Source: Sphingobium sp. AS12 (GTDB lineage: Bacteria; Pseudomonadota; Alphaproteobacteria; Sphingomonadales; Sphingomonadaceae). Taken from it: a stretch of DNA of 64,000 nucleotides. This document shows, piece after piece, positions 1 through 7,806 of the stretch. The stretch spans positions 62,001-126,000 of the forward strand of contig NZ_JAHRGM010000046.1 of NCBI RefSeq assembly GCF_019097845.1, given 5' to 3'. Position 1 is the stretch's first letter; each line of letters opens with the position of its first letter. The notes below the pieces were generated by a model that was not told the DNA's origin, ran no database searches, and worked only from the letters and a program-made list of their open reading frames with translations. The position numbers and the translations under genes were made by a program.

Positions 1-594
1 TTGCCAGCGCTGCGTTTCGATCAACCGAGGCTTTCGGGTCGCCCAATCCTCAAGGCGAAATGCCTGGATCATGTCGTGCGACAGCGTGAACAGCCGCTGG
101 CGTTGCGCATCCCACACCGCTCCGTGCCCTGAATACAGGTCAAGGTGGAGTAGCGGCTTTTCATTCTTCGTCCGGCTATAAATCTCAAGCCTGTTGCCCG
201 CCTCGTGCAGCGAAAGCGCGACGGCGATCCGTCCATCGGGAAGAAGGTCGGCCGAGTGGGCCATCGGCGCTCGGGCACGGAACAACACCTTGCCGCTCGC
301 GCGGTCGACGAGAACAACCGCGCCGGTCGAGGCGGTCGCGAGAATGGCCTTGCCGCCGTCGACCGCCTTGCAATCGTCGATCTTCCTCAAGAGCGTTGTG
401 CGATAGACAGCCGGCAGGCCGGGGGCCGTCTGCGCGGTCCAACGCCATGTCTCCCGCATTCCGTTGTCGGCGCCCTCATACAGTCGGATTTGATCGTCGC
501 CACATGCCAGGAGCTGCGCCGTCACGGAAGGGGCAGCGGATACCTGGGACGCCGAGGCCAAGGCCAATAGCGCTAATCGGATAAGCCATCGCAT
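1..594 (-). CDS. DUF6528-like secreted protein, C-terminus outside the window
   Basis: The frame is open from an ATG at 594 to the window edge, giving 198 codons without a stop. The N-terminus has a positive start, a hydrophobic stretch and a VSA-APS cleavage site, so export to the periplasm is likely. After it comes LLACGDDQIRLYE and later HLDLYSGHGAVWD, a pattern I associate with DUF6528 proteins, which probably form a beta-propeller. The gene is divergent from the TonB-dependent receptor at 710, with a 115-bp shared promoter gap, so the two may act on the same ligand. The substrate is unknown. The family call is from memory of the motif and is moderate. Confidence 0.6.
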   Translation of the reverse strand, partial: MRWLIRLALLALASASQVSAAPSVTAQLLACGDDQIRLYEGADNGMRETWRWTAQTAPGLPAVYRTTLLRKIDDCKAVDGGKAILATASTGAVVLVDRASGKVLFRARAPMAHSADLLPDGRIAVALSLHEAGNRLEIYSRTKNEKPLLHLDLYSGHGAVWDAQRQRLFTLSHDMIQAFRLEDWATRKPRLIETQRWQ

Positions 595-709
595 CGAGTG
601 TATCTCCATTTGTCAGTGCCGGTTGCAGGTAGCTCCCTTCAATGTCATATATATTTCACTTAGAGTGAATAAATGCCCCCCGACCGAGACTTCCAAGGGG
701 GAATCATCC

Positions 710-3391
710 ATGAGCACCGTCCGATTTTCGCTACGCCTTACCCTTCTCTGCACCTCGATGCTGTCTGTGACTCCTGTGTTCGCCCAAACCGCTGACGCGC
801 CCCCACGGGACGCTGGCAGCGGTTCGGGGACCGCTGAGGCAGGGCGGCCCGACGACATCGTCGTCACCGGCGCGCGCCTGCAAGCCGAACGCGAGGTCGA
901 CGCAAAGCGCCAGATTTCGGTGATCTCCGACAGCATCAGTTCGGACGAGGTGGGTACATTGCCCGATTTCGGCCTCGGCGAAGCACTCGACCGTGTGCCC
1001 GGCGTTTCCACCATTCAGAACAACGGGCGCGGCGAATCGCAATTCCTCTCCATCCGTGGTCTGAACGCGGACTATAATCTGGTCGAGATTGACGGCGTGC
1101 CGCTTCCGGCCAACGAGTTGGGCCGTCGCAACGTTTCACTAGACGTGATCCCGTCGTCGCTCGCGCAACGGATCGAAGTCTACAAGTCGACCAACGCGAC
1201 CATGAATGGCAACGCGGTAGGCGGCACGGCGAATCTCCGAACCCGCAGCGCCTTCGACGGCAAGGGCGATCTCTTTGTCGGCGGCCGGTTCGATATCGGA
1301 AAGTGGGAGAATGAGCGCGTCCGGCACGACAGCACGCCCTCCGGCCAAGCCGAGCTTGTGGTTTCGGATACCTTTGGCCCCGATCGGAAATTCGGCTTCG
1401 TCGTTTCCGGGAGCTACTTCCGCAGGGATTCATCCTCACTCAATTCCGCGATCGACTCGTATAACTATTTCAACCCCACTACCGGCGCGAAGCTGGACCC
1501 GCTCAAGGTCGACATTTCCGACGCCAATCCCGCGCCGGCGCGGCGCCGCTGGCTGCACTACGACAATGTGCGTCAGCGTTACGGCCTGTTCGGCAAGCTG
1601 GAGTTCAATGACGGCATTTTCTTCCGCGCCTCGCTGACGGGCGGCTATTTCGAGCACCGGAACAATGAGGAACGGCAGAGCAATATTCTCGTTGCGAACG
1701 GAAATCCGGTCGCCGCATCCATCACGCCGACCAGCGGCACGCAGAATTCGGCAAATGCGCAAGTCGATCTGGTCGAATATGACCAGAAGCGCACCATCCG
1801 CTATGGCGATTTCCATGCCGAGTTGACCCCATCGGATCGCTTGTTTCTCAATTTCGACCTGAATTACGCCCAGGCGACCTATTATCAGGATGCGCGGCTC
1901 GCGACCTACCGCATCGCAAACAACAATAATCTGGTCTATACTTATGATCTGACGCCGGGCGGCTTCACCTATTTCGATATGAAGAACCCCGACTTTGCGT
2001 TCAATCCCGCTAATTATAAGCAGTACGAGTATGGCACGACGCTCGATGATAATAAGGAAAATGCCCTGACCGCGCAGGCGAATGCCGGGTTCAATTCGCA
2101 CGATGGTGATCGCGGCTTCGGAATCCAAGCGGGCGGATACGCCAGGTTCCTCGATCGGAAATACGACAAGGGCGTGGACAACTACCGTCCGGTCTCAGGA
2201 ACGAATTTCCTGCTCTCCGATGTGTTCAGCGACGTCCCCTACGCGCCCTATAACGGGCGTGGTCAGGAGATACTCTTTGTAGATCCCCGCGCAGCCGAGG
2301 ATTTCTTCAGTTCCAACCCGAACGGGTTCGCTCCCAATCCCAGCAGCGCGGCGGGCAGCATACAGTCCGATTATGGTCTCACGGAGGATATCTATGCCGC
2401 CTACGCGATGGGCCGTTTCGCTACGGATCGGCTGACCCTTACTGCCGGCCTCCGCTATGAGAAGACCGACCTCGCTACCACCTCGTTCAACCTCCAGGAT
2501 GGCGATTTCGTCTATGGGCAGCGGACTCAGCATTATGGTGACTGGCTACCGTCAGCCCAACTCACCTACGATGTGACAAGGAGGCTGCGGGTCCGCGCCG
2601 CTTTCAGCAAGACGATCGGCCGCCCCAACTATGATGACCTCGCCGAACGCGCGACCATCACCACCGACAGCGATACCGGCGACGTTCGGATCAGCAGCGG
2701 AAACCCCGGCCTGAAACCGCGCCGCTCGAACAATTATGACCTCAGCTTTGAATATTATCTGAGCCGCAAGACGCTCTTCTCGGTCGCACTATTCCGAAAG
2801 GAGATTTCGGACGAGATTATCAATGTGCGCAATCAGTCGGATGAAATGTTCGACGGGCAGCTGGTTTCGGTTACGCGGGTGCAGCCGGTCAACGCTGACA
2901 AGGAAACCATAAACGGCATCGAACTGAACGCCATCGTTTCAAAGCTCGATTTTCTCCCGGCGCCGCTGAACGGTCTCGGCTTCTCGGCCAACCTAACCCT
3001 GCTCGATCCGACGCCGCCGAGTGTCACCATGTCCGACGACGTGACCCGTCGCCAGCTTTCAGCGTTGGTTGAAAGCGCCAACACCGTCGCGAACGTGAAA
3101 CTCTTTTACACGGTCGGCCCGGTTACTCTGCAAGGCGCCTGGAACCATCGTTCTCCGATGCTTCTCACGGTGTCGACCAGCGATCCGCTGAACGACATCC
3201 GCTACGACACGAGCGACAAGTTCGACGCTCAACTTCGCGTGAAGTTCAACCGCAACGTGACCGTCGTGGGTCAAATCAAGAACATCACCAACGAACGGCC
3301 GGAACGCAAGACCGGACTCGATTTCCGGTTGCTGCGCGAACAGTTGGACAATGGCCGTGCCTATTATGTCGGCGCAGTATTTAAGTTCTGA
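710..3391 (+). CDS. TonB-dependent outer-membrane receptor
   Basis: This 893-residue protein takes up a ligand across the outer membrane using TonB energy. A signal peptide ends at VFAQ (about residue 26), followed by a TonB-box-like DDIVVTG and a plug domain with SIRGLNADYNLVEIDG. A beta-barrel follows, and the chain ends in aromatic YVGAVFKF as barrel proteins do. I chose ATG 710 because a GGGGG ribosome-binding site precedes it and the signal peptide starts there; an in-frame start at 623 would spoil the signal. The stop overlaps the next start (TGATG), so the truncated phosphatase reading frame was once co-translated. Substrate is not clear from sequence; the neighbouring phosphatase remnant hints at a phosphorylated compound. 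Confidence 0.93.
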   Translation: MSTVRFSLRLTLLCTSMLSVTPVFAQTADAPPRDAGSGSGTAEAGRPDDIVVTGARLQAEREVDAKRQISVISDSISSDEVGTLPDFGLGEALDRVPGVSTIQNNGRGESQFLSIRGLNADYNLVEIDGVPLPANELGRRNVSLDVIPSSLAQRIEVYKSTNATMNGNAVGGTANLRTRSAFDGKGDLFVGGRFDIGKWENERVRHDSTPSGQAELVVSDTFGPDRKFGFVVSGSYFRRDSSSLNSAIDSYNYFNPTTGAKLDPLKVDISDANPAPARRRWLHYDNVRQRYGLFGKLEFNDGIFFRASLTGGYFEHRNNEERQSNILVANGNPVAASITPTSGTQNSANAQVDLVEYDQKRTIRYGDFHAELTPSDRLFLNFDLNYAQATYYQDARLATYRIANNNNLVYTYDLTPGGFTYFDMKNPDFAFNPANYKQYEYGTTLDDNKENALTAQANAGFNSHDGDRGFGIQAGGYARFLDRKYDKGVDNYRPVSGTNFLLSDVFSDVPYAPYNGRGQEILFVDPRAAEDFFSSNPNGFAPNPSSAAGSIQSDYGLTEDIYAAYAMGRFATDRLTLTAGLRYEKTDLATTSFNLQDGDFVYGQRTQHYGDWLPSAQLTYDVTRRLRVRAAFSKTIGRPNYDDLAERATITTDSDTGDVRISSGNPGLKPRRSNNYDLSFEYYLSRKTLFSVALFRKEISDEIINVRNQSDEMFDGQLVSVTRVQPVNADKETINGIELNAIVSKLDFLPAPLNGLGFSANLTLLDPTPPSVTMSDDVTRRQLSALVESANTVANVKLFYTVGPVTLQGAWNHRSPMLLTVSTSDPLNDIRYDTSDKFDAQLRVKFNRNVTVVGQIKNITNERPERKTGLDFRLLREQLDNGRAYYVGAVFKF

Positions 3392-3702
3392 TGGAGACAG
3401 ATGCACGATATTTACTTTTGGCAAAGCGAATAAGGCGGCTCGTGTCCGCGCTTCTGTCGGCGGGCACGACCGCGGCAGCACAAACAAGCCGGCCTGAGCG
3501 CTACCTTTCCGGTTTTGGCGTCGATCTGGTCCAAGTGCTGCCGCCTGCGCCGACGCGCGGCAGTCCGCGCTACGACGCCGACCGGCGCACGTTCCGCGAT
3601 ACTCGCAAACTGCTGGCGACGCAGCGCGGCACTCAGGCGGTCGGCGACGTGCGGGACGACGTTCCGACCATGCTGGAGGATTTCTCCTCCGCAGCGGGAC
3701 AC
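3391..3702 (+). pseudogene. N-terminal remnant of a class A (PhoN-type) acid phosphatase
   Basis: The ATG at 3391 overlaps the receptor stop. The first ~104 codons read like the N-terminus of class A nonspecific acid phosphatases: a signal-like segment ending TTAAAQ, then YLSGFGVDLVQVLPPAP, DRRTFRDTR and DFSSAAG. After FSSAAG (about 3702) the similarity stops abruptly and the frame runs on antisense through the VapBC genes, so the catalytic domain with its phosphate-binding motifs is missing. The cargo operon was therefore cut by whatever brought in the leftward vapBC/recombinase block. The family assignment rests on pattern recognition. Confidence 0.55.
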
Positions 3703-3753
3703 CATGCAGGATACGAACTCCAGTGCGGCGGAGCCTATACCGTGTCAACCGCA

Positions 3754-4236
3754 TTATCCGTCGGTTCCCGCCGCTCCGGCCGACTGCGGCCCGGCCCCAA
3801 ATTCCTTGGGCGTAGCGATGGTCAGCGAAGGAAACAGACTCCGCATGTGACCGATATTCCAGGTGACGATCACCGGAATTTCATGAACGATCGCGGCCTC
3901 GCCGATCAGGAGATCATAGAGGCGCGCGCCAATCCCGCCGCCTTGCGCGTAGGCACGAATGGCGTCGAACGACTGCGCCGGCGTCAATCCGACCAGGACC
4001 GTCACCGCGCGCACGCTCTCCAGCGCCGCCCAGGCTTCCTCGGCCGAGAACCGGAACGGCGCCCGCTCGCCCCGCCGGGTCAATGTGCTGTAGGCTTCGG
4101 CATAGCTGTGCGCCGCGACAGCGTACTCACTGCGCCGCTCGCCGATCAGCAAGCCCAGCGAGGGCACGTGATGTTCGTGGGCTTCCGCCAGCATCGCGAT
4201 GAGCACGTTGCTGTCGAGCAGCGCATCGGGCTTCAA
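3754..4236 (-). CDS. vapC: PIN-domain toxin, VapC-like
   Basis: A 160-residue protein starting KPDALLDSNVLIA, the first conserved Asp of the PIN ribonuclease fold. A mid-domain acidic position lies in SYAEAYSTL, and later acidic residues and an aromatic/Thr motif (VTWNIGHM) resemble the PIN C-terminal half. VapC toxins cleave RNA, often tRNA or rRNA. The start ATG overlaps the antitoxin stop by 4 bp (ATGA), the usual translational coupling of these pairs. It lies directly next to the broken phosphatase, so the pair arrived with or after that break. Confidence 0.82.
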   Translation of the reverse strand: MKPDALLDSNVLIAMLAEAHEHHVPSLGLLIGERRSEYAVAAHSYAEAYSTLTRRGERAPFRFSAEEAWAALESVRAVTVLVGLTPAQSFDAIRAYAQGGGIGARLYDLLIGEAAIVHEIPVIVTWNIGHMRSLFPSLTIATPKEFGAGPQSAGAAGTDG

Positions 4237-4496
4237 GCGTCCCGCTCGCGCGCCGCCTCGAGCGCGGCGTTGGCTTCCTCGAGGCTCACCCGCGCGCCGC
4301 CGGCGGGCCGAACCAGGATCGGTCCGCGCTGAACCAGCCGGCCGACTTTGGCGACCGCGCCGGGCGGCACATAACCGCGCAGCGCATCTTCAACGACCTG
4401 GGTTGCGGTCATGCCCGTGAGCTTCGCCAGCTCATGGGCGCGGGCCCGAGCGAAGGCGGAACGGACATTGAACTGGATATGCTCGGCGCGAGACAT
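4233..4496 (-). CDS. vapB: Antitoxin of the VapBC-type pair
   Basis: This 87-residue protein begins MSRAEHIQFNVRSAFARARAH and has a short helix-rich N-terminal part (ELAKLTGMTATQVVEDALRGY) typical of VapB or ribbon-helix-helix antitoxins. The C-terminal tail probably wraps the toxin. I use ATG 4496, preceded by AGGAG, rather than the upstream in-frame start at 4532. It is the upstream partner of the PIN gene and overlaps it by 4 bp. Antitoxins of this kind usually repress their own promoter. Confidence 0.75.
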   Translation of the reverse strand: MSRAEHIQFNVRSAFARARAHELAKLTGMTATQVVEDALRGYVPPGAVAKVGRLVQRGPILVRPAGGARVSLEEANAALEAARERDA

Positions 4497-4553
4497 GGGC
4501 GACTCCTGCTGTGCACCGATATAGCGGAGCAAGCGCCATTTGGCTAGCCAGAT

Positions 4554-5714
4554 TCAATTATGGCTATCTTCCTCGCCCGGTCGTGCGGAGCTGGATTCTG
4601 CCGAGAGGCGTGCCGCCATGCGCGCACTCGCGCCGCTTTTCGCCGCGAGCTTGGCGCCATAGCGCATAACCGTCCTGGGATCCCGCCACCTGTAGGCCTG
4701 CATGATCGCCGGCAGGCTTTCGTCGGCCGCAAAATTGTCCTGCGCCACCCCGACCCGGATCGAGTGGCTGGAAACCGCGGCAACCCAGCGTTCGAGCTCG
4801 GCTTCGCTCATGGACCCAAGCAGCTTTTTGGCATGCGCCGCGCGGATCAGCCGCCGATAGATCAGCGTGATGCTGTTGGGATGGAGCGCTTCACGCCCGA
4901 CACCGGCCACCGACCCGTCAAAATGCGTCTCGACCCTGCGGAACAGGGCGCCGCGGTCAATATGGGCACCATCGCGCCAGCGGGCGATCGACTTCATCGT
5001 CGCCGGCGAGAGATAGGCATAGGCCCCCTCCCCTTCCTGGTCGGTCTTGCTGTCCGGAAAGAACAAGGTTCCGGCCCCCTGCCCGTCCGGGCCATCGACA
5101 TGAACGATATCGATCGCGACGAGCTCCGAGCGGCGTGCCGCGCTGTCATAGGCAGTCCGCAACAGGGCTTCGTCGCGCAGGCCCAGCAAATCGCGGCGGC
5201 AAGCCTTCAGCAGATGCGCCAGGCAGACTCCCGAGGCCGGGCTGTCGAAGTCGGCGATATCGCCCTTAAACCGGATCGCGCGTGCCTGGCGCTGGCGCAC
5301 GCCCAGCGCTTTGCGCGCCGCCTTCTTCTCCAGCTTGACCAACGGCGCCGCGGTCGGATCGGCAAACCCAGCCATCCGATAGGCCCACCCGACATTGACG
5401 AGGTAGCGCTCGATCGTCGCCGTCGCGCGGATCTCCTCGGCCGACGGGTCGGTCCCGGCGAGCGCGCGAATCCACGCCGCCACGTCCACCGCACCGGCCT
5501 TCGCCGGATCGATGCGCTGCCTTCGGCACCAATCGTCCCACAGGGTCAGGTCAGAGCGGAAGGCCCGGCGGGTATTGGGCGACCAGGCGCGCAGCACGGC
5601 ATCGAGGACGGCCAAGTCGATCGTGCCGCTCGGCCCCGCGAACCTCACGACCTCCTGCGCGAGCTCCGCCGGGTCCGTCGCGCCCGCGCCGGAGATTTGT
5701 GGAAGTGTCGTCAT
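4554..5714 (-). CDS. Tyrosine recombinase/phage-type integrase
   Basis: This 386-residue protein has an N-terminal SAM-like core-binding region (RAWSPNTRRAFRSDLTLWDDWC) and a catalytic domain with AARRSELVAI (first Arg), a Lys in DSKTDQEG, HSIRVGVAQD (His-x-x-Arg) and the late RDPRTVMRYG box carrying His/Trp-equivalent and nucleophile Tyr positions. It cuts and rejoins DNA, either for integration or for plasmid dimer resolution. It overlaps the upstream gene at 5711 by 4 bp, so it is last in a leftward operon. The HSIRVGVAQD box departs from the usual HSLRAG form. No attachment site was recognised. Confidence 0.88.
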   Translation of the reverse strand: MTTLPQISGAGATDPAELAQEVVRFAGPSGTIDLAVLDAVLRAWSPNTRRAFRSDLTLWDDWCRRQRIDPAKAGAVDVAAWIRALAGTDPSAEEIRATATIERYLVNVGWAYRMAGFADPTAAPLVKLEKKAARKALGVRQRQARAIRFKGDIADFDSPASGVCLAHLLKACRRDLLGLRDEALLRTAYDSAARRSELVAIDIVHVDGPDGQGAGTLFFPDSKTDQEGEGAYAYLSPATMKSIARWRDGAHIDRGALFRRVETHFDGSVAGVGREALHPNSITLIYRRLIRAAHAKKLLGSMSEAELERWVAAVSSHSIRVGVAQDNFAADESLPAIMQAYRWRDPRTVMRYGAKLAAKSGASARMAARLSAESSSARPGEEDSHN

Positions 5715-6058
5715 CGCGCCGCGCCAACGCCGTCCTCGTCCGGCTCGAGGTCGCGCGGATCGATGCCGACGACGCCCGGCACATCTTCCCAGTCGAAATG
5801 CGGATTATGCCCGAACTCCGCGAACCGGCGCTGACCCTCCGGCGTGATCGTCCAGAGGGCATGCCACGGCAGCAGCGCGCGCGAACGCGCCGCGAGCGGC
5901 GGCTTCATGCGAAGGAACTTGCGAAGCCGCGGACGATATTCGTCGCCCATGCTGAAGAGCGCGCCTTCGGGAGACCGCGAAAGCACATTAAGAACGCAAA
6001 GGTCGAGCCGCTCCAGGCCGTTGAAGGTTCCGCTCAGAACTTCGCGCGCCGCGATCAT
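5711..6058 (-). CDS. Unknown small protein upstream of the recombinase
   Basis: The 115-residue product has the segment LDLCVLNVLSRSPEGALF and later LPWHALWTITPEGQRRF, which could be a winged helix, though I cannot name a family. I chose ATG 6058 (GGGGAGA ribosome-binding site); a TTG at 6073 is the alternative. The end overlaps the recombinase start by 4 bp, so the two are translationally coupled and may work together, for example as an accessory factor to recombination. That role is inferred from position only. Confidence 0.6.
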   Translation of the reverse strand: MIAAREVLSGTFNGLERLDLCVLNVLSRSPEGALFSMGDEYRPRLRKFLRMKPPLAARSRALLPWHALWTITPEGQRRFAEFGHNPHFDWEDVPGVVGIDPRDLEPDEDGVGAAR

Positions 6059-6069
6059 GGCGTCTCCCC

Positions 6070-6192
6070 TCAACCGTCATTCCAAGCCGCTAGTGGGCTT
6101 CCATCGGGATCGATGCCGATGAGGCGAAGGCGGCGGAGCGGTCTCACCACGACCGGCTCGCCGCATGAAGCGTGATGCCCGTCGACGATCAT
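6070..6192 (-). CDS. Tiny ORF coupled to an RHH gene
   Basis: A 40-residue reading frame (MIVDGHHASC... to AAWNDG) begins in the ATGA overlap with the stop of the RHH gene at 6189. It ends 11 bp before the next ATG at 6058. Only its placement inside a tightly packed leftward operon supports it; no family is recognised. Basic segments (VVVRPLRRLRL) are visible. Confidence 0.4.
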   Translation of the reverse strand: MIVDGHHASCGEPVVVRPLRRLRLIGIDPDGSPLAAWNDG

Positions 6193-6392
6193 CGTGGAAA
6201 ACCGTTTTCGTCATAAAGATCCGCATCGCGCTCCGCCGGGAGCGGCATCCGATCGAGCGCCTCCTCGATGATTTCGATCTTGCTGCGCCCGTCGCGGGTC
6301 AGCAGTTCCAGGCGCGTAAACGCACGATCCGAACGGATGGTAGTGGCGCGTTGTTGGCGACGCGGGGATCCCTGGCGTCCGGAAGCGGTCAC
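6189..6392 (-). CDS. Ribbon-helix-helix-type antitoxin or repressor
   Basis: A GTG start at 6392 with AGGAG six bases upstream opens a 67-residue protein. Its central part, TTIRSDRAFTRLELLTRD followed by GRSKIEIIEEAL, has the strand-helix-helix pattern of RHH DNA-binding proteins. It heads a leftward operon of overlapping genes ending in the recombinase. An imperfect 11-bp inverted repeat lies upstream at 6517-6545 and may be its operator. No obvious toxin partner follows. Confidence 0.6.
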   Translation of the reverse strand: MTASGRQGSPRRQQRATTIRSDRAFTRLELLTRDGRSKIEIIEEALDRMPLPAERDADLYDENGFPR

Positions 6393-6516
6393 GTTTGGCT
6401 CCTGATCATAAAGTCGCGTTCGTTCGATCCATCTCACATCTGGCACGGAGATCGGGGAAATCCACGCCTGCCTCCGTCGGGCAGCGAACATAACCAACGG
6501 ACTTTCTATTGTATAG

Positions 6517-6545
6517 AGTGGTGATAAGCATCCATTATCAACACT
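6517..6545. promoter_or_regulatory. Inverted repeat between divergent genes (operator candidate)
   Basis: AGTGGTGATAA and TTATCAACACT form 11-bp arms with one mismatch and a 7-bp spacer. The site is in the AT-richer gap between the leftward RHH gene and the rightward gene at 6597, a natural place for a shared operator. No protein is proven to bind it. Confidence 0.45.
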
Positions 6546-6596
6546 AGGCATAGCAGCAACATGGACGGAAAGATCGTTAGCGGATAGAATTGAGGC

Positions 6597-7631
6597 GTGA
6601 AAGCCGCCTCCCCTGCCCTTACATCGGTCACCTGGACCCCGCGCCTGGCAAGTTTCCTTGAAGAAACTTCGCTCGCGATAGCAAGGCTGGACGCGCGTAT
6701 CTCCGCCAGTCCCATGCGCGAAGCCTGGTCGCTGCGCGCGTCTTGGACGGGTTATAGCACAGCTCAGCAGCTTCAGGGCCTCGAAATCGACGAAGCGGAT
6801 ACTTTCTCCTGGGCGATCGGCGTCGCCCTGCCCCATCGGCCGCTGCGCCCGTCCGTCGACGATCCATTCGATGGCTTCTCCGCGTGGCGGCAAGCACTCG
6901 ATGCAAAAGGGCGGCACTGGCGCGAAGATCTGCCCTTCACGGTCGACCTGCCCGACACCTGGCAGGACGCCCCTGCCCTCAGCCGGGTCCTCGAAATCAC
7001 CCGCCAGCACGCGCGGGCCGACCGCACTGCCCGACCGTGGTTACAGCTGCCGCTCCTCCTCCAACGTCTGGGTATCACTGTCACGCCCCTTCCCTGCCTT
7101 GTGAGCGGCGCCAAGGCGTTCCGCTTCGATCGGCTCGACGCCGCCAGCACAGTCACGGCGCAGCTCCGCCAACTCGCTCGCCTCGCGAACAACGGCCTCG
7201 ATCGGCTCAGCGCTCTTGAGGTCGATCGGCTGCGTTCGGTCCAGGCGATATCCGCTTACCGCCGGCCTGGAGCCCTGATGCCGCTCCTCGCGCTGCTCCA
7301 TCACCACCCGGTCCTTTCACCCGAGAAGGCAGCTCAGATGCTTGGACTGACCGTTTCCGGGGCCGGCAAGCTGCTCACCAAGGCAGCGGCCGCAGGATTG
7401 GTGCGCGAGGTGACCGGGCGGGGCTCGTGGCGCGTTTATATCGTCCCCGACCTGGCGATCCATTTCGGATATGCCGCGGCTCCCATCGGCCGCCCGCGCA
7501 AGGCACCTGCCCTCGCGCCAGACCTTGATGCCGTGCTCGCAGCGTTCGACAGGGAGATGGCCGCATTAGCGCCCATGCTCGCGAACCATGATTCGGGTTC
7601 CAACGGCCCGCAGCAAGACTTTCCTGCCTGA
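6597..7631 (+). CDS. RHE_PE00001-family protein with C-terminal helix-turn-helix
   Basis: This 344-residue protein starts at GTG 6597. The N-terminal part with FLEETSLAIARLDARI and WTGYSTAQQLQG resembles Fic/DUF4172-like N-termini. The C-terminal region LSPEKAAQMLGLTVSGAGKLLTKAAAAGLV is a helix-turn-helix, as in the RHE_PE00001 (DUF1612/HTH) family found beside repABC or parAB loci of alphaproteobacterial plasmids. It precedes parA, where such genes usually sit, and a parS-like palindrome lies inside its first 25 codons. It may regulate the replication/partition genes; that role is inferred. Confidence 0.75.
   Translation: MKAASPALTSVTWTPRLASFLEETSLAIARLDARISASPMREAWSLRASWTGYSTAQQLQGLEIDEADTFSWAIGVALPHRPLRPSVDDPFDGFSAWRQALDAKGRHWREDLPFTVDLPDTWQDAPALSRVLEITRQHARADRTARPWLQLPLLLQRLGITVTPLPCLVSGAKAFRFDRLDAASTVTAQLRQLARLANNGLDRLSALEVDRLRSVQAISAYRRPGALMPLLALLHHHPVLSPEKAAQMLGLTVSGAGKLLTKAAAAGLVREVTGRGSWRVYIVPDLAIHFGYAAAPIGRPRKAPALAPDLDAVLAAFDREMAALAPMLANHDSGSNGPQQDFPA
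6650..6669. repeat. parS-like palindrome, copy 1
   Basis: AAGTTTC-CTTGAA-GAAACTT, two 7-bp arms around 6 bp, inside the start of the RHE_PE00001-type gene. The same arms recur at 10151 and 10224 beside parB. It is most likely a ParB-binding centromere site. Confidence 0.6.
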
Positions 7632-7662
7632 AGCCGGGGAAGATTCGTCAGGGCAAGCCGTG

Positions 7663-7682
7663 GTTATAGGTTTCGATAACCC
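7663..7682. promoter_or_regulatory. Inverted repeat upstream of parA
   Basis: GGTTAT-N8-ATAACC lies in the 175-bp gap before parA, in an AT-richer stretch likely to hold the promoter. ParA proteins of this type often repress their own operon, so this is an operator candidate. Confidence 0.35.
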
Positions 7683-7806
7683 ATTGATATATAGCTCATT
7701 CCTTCGCCGCCTGACCATACACGCGCCTCGCGTCGTTAGCGGTTTAATTTGACGATTGAAGCGATTTGCGGCATCCCAGCGTCAAAATGCTTCAGGGTGG
7801 ATATTT

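Noticed and set aside
623-709. Upstream in-frame start for the TonB-dependent receptor
   Set aside because: It would add 29 residues in front of a good signal peptide, while ATG 710 has a strong ribosome-binding site.
3703-4332. Rightward frame continuing the phosphatase remnant
   Set aside because: It lies antisense to vapBC and loses all phosphatase similarity, so it is a shadow.
4560-5834. Long rightward frame opposite the recombinase
   Set aside because: Antisense to a gene with clear catalytic motifs; no domain of its own.
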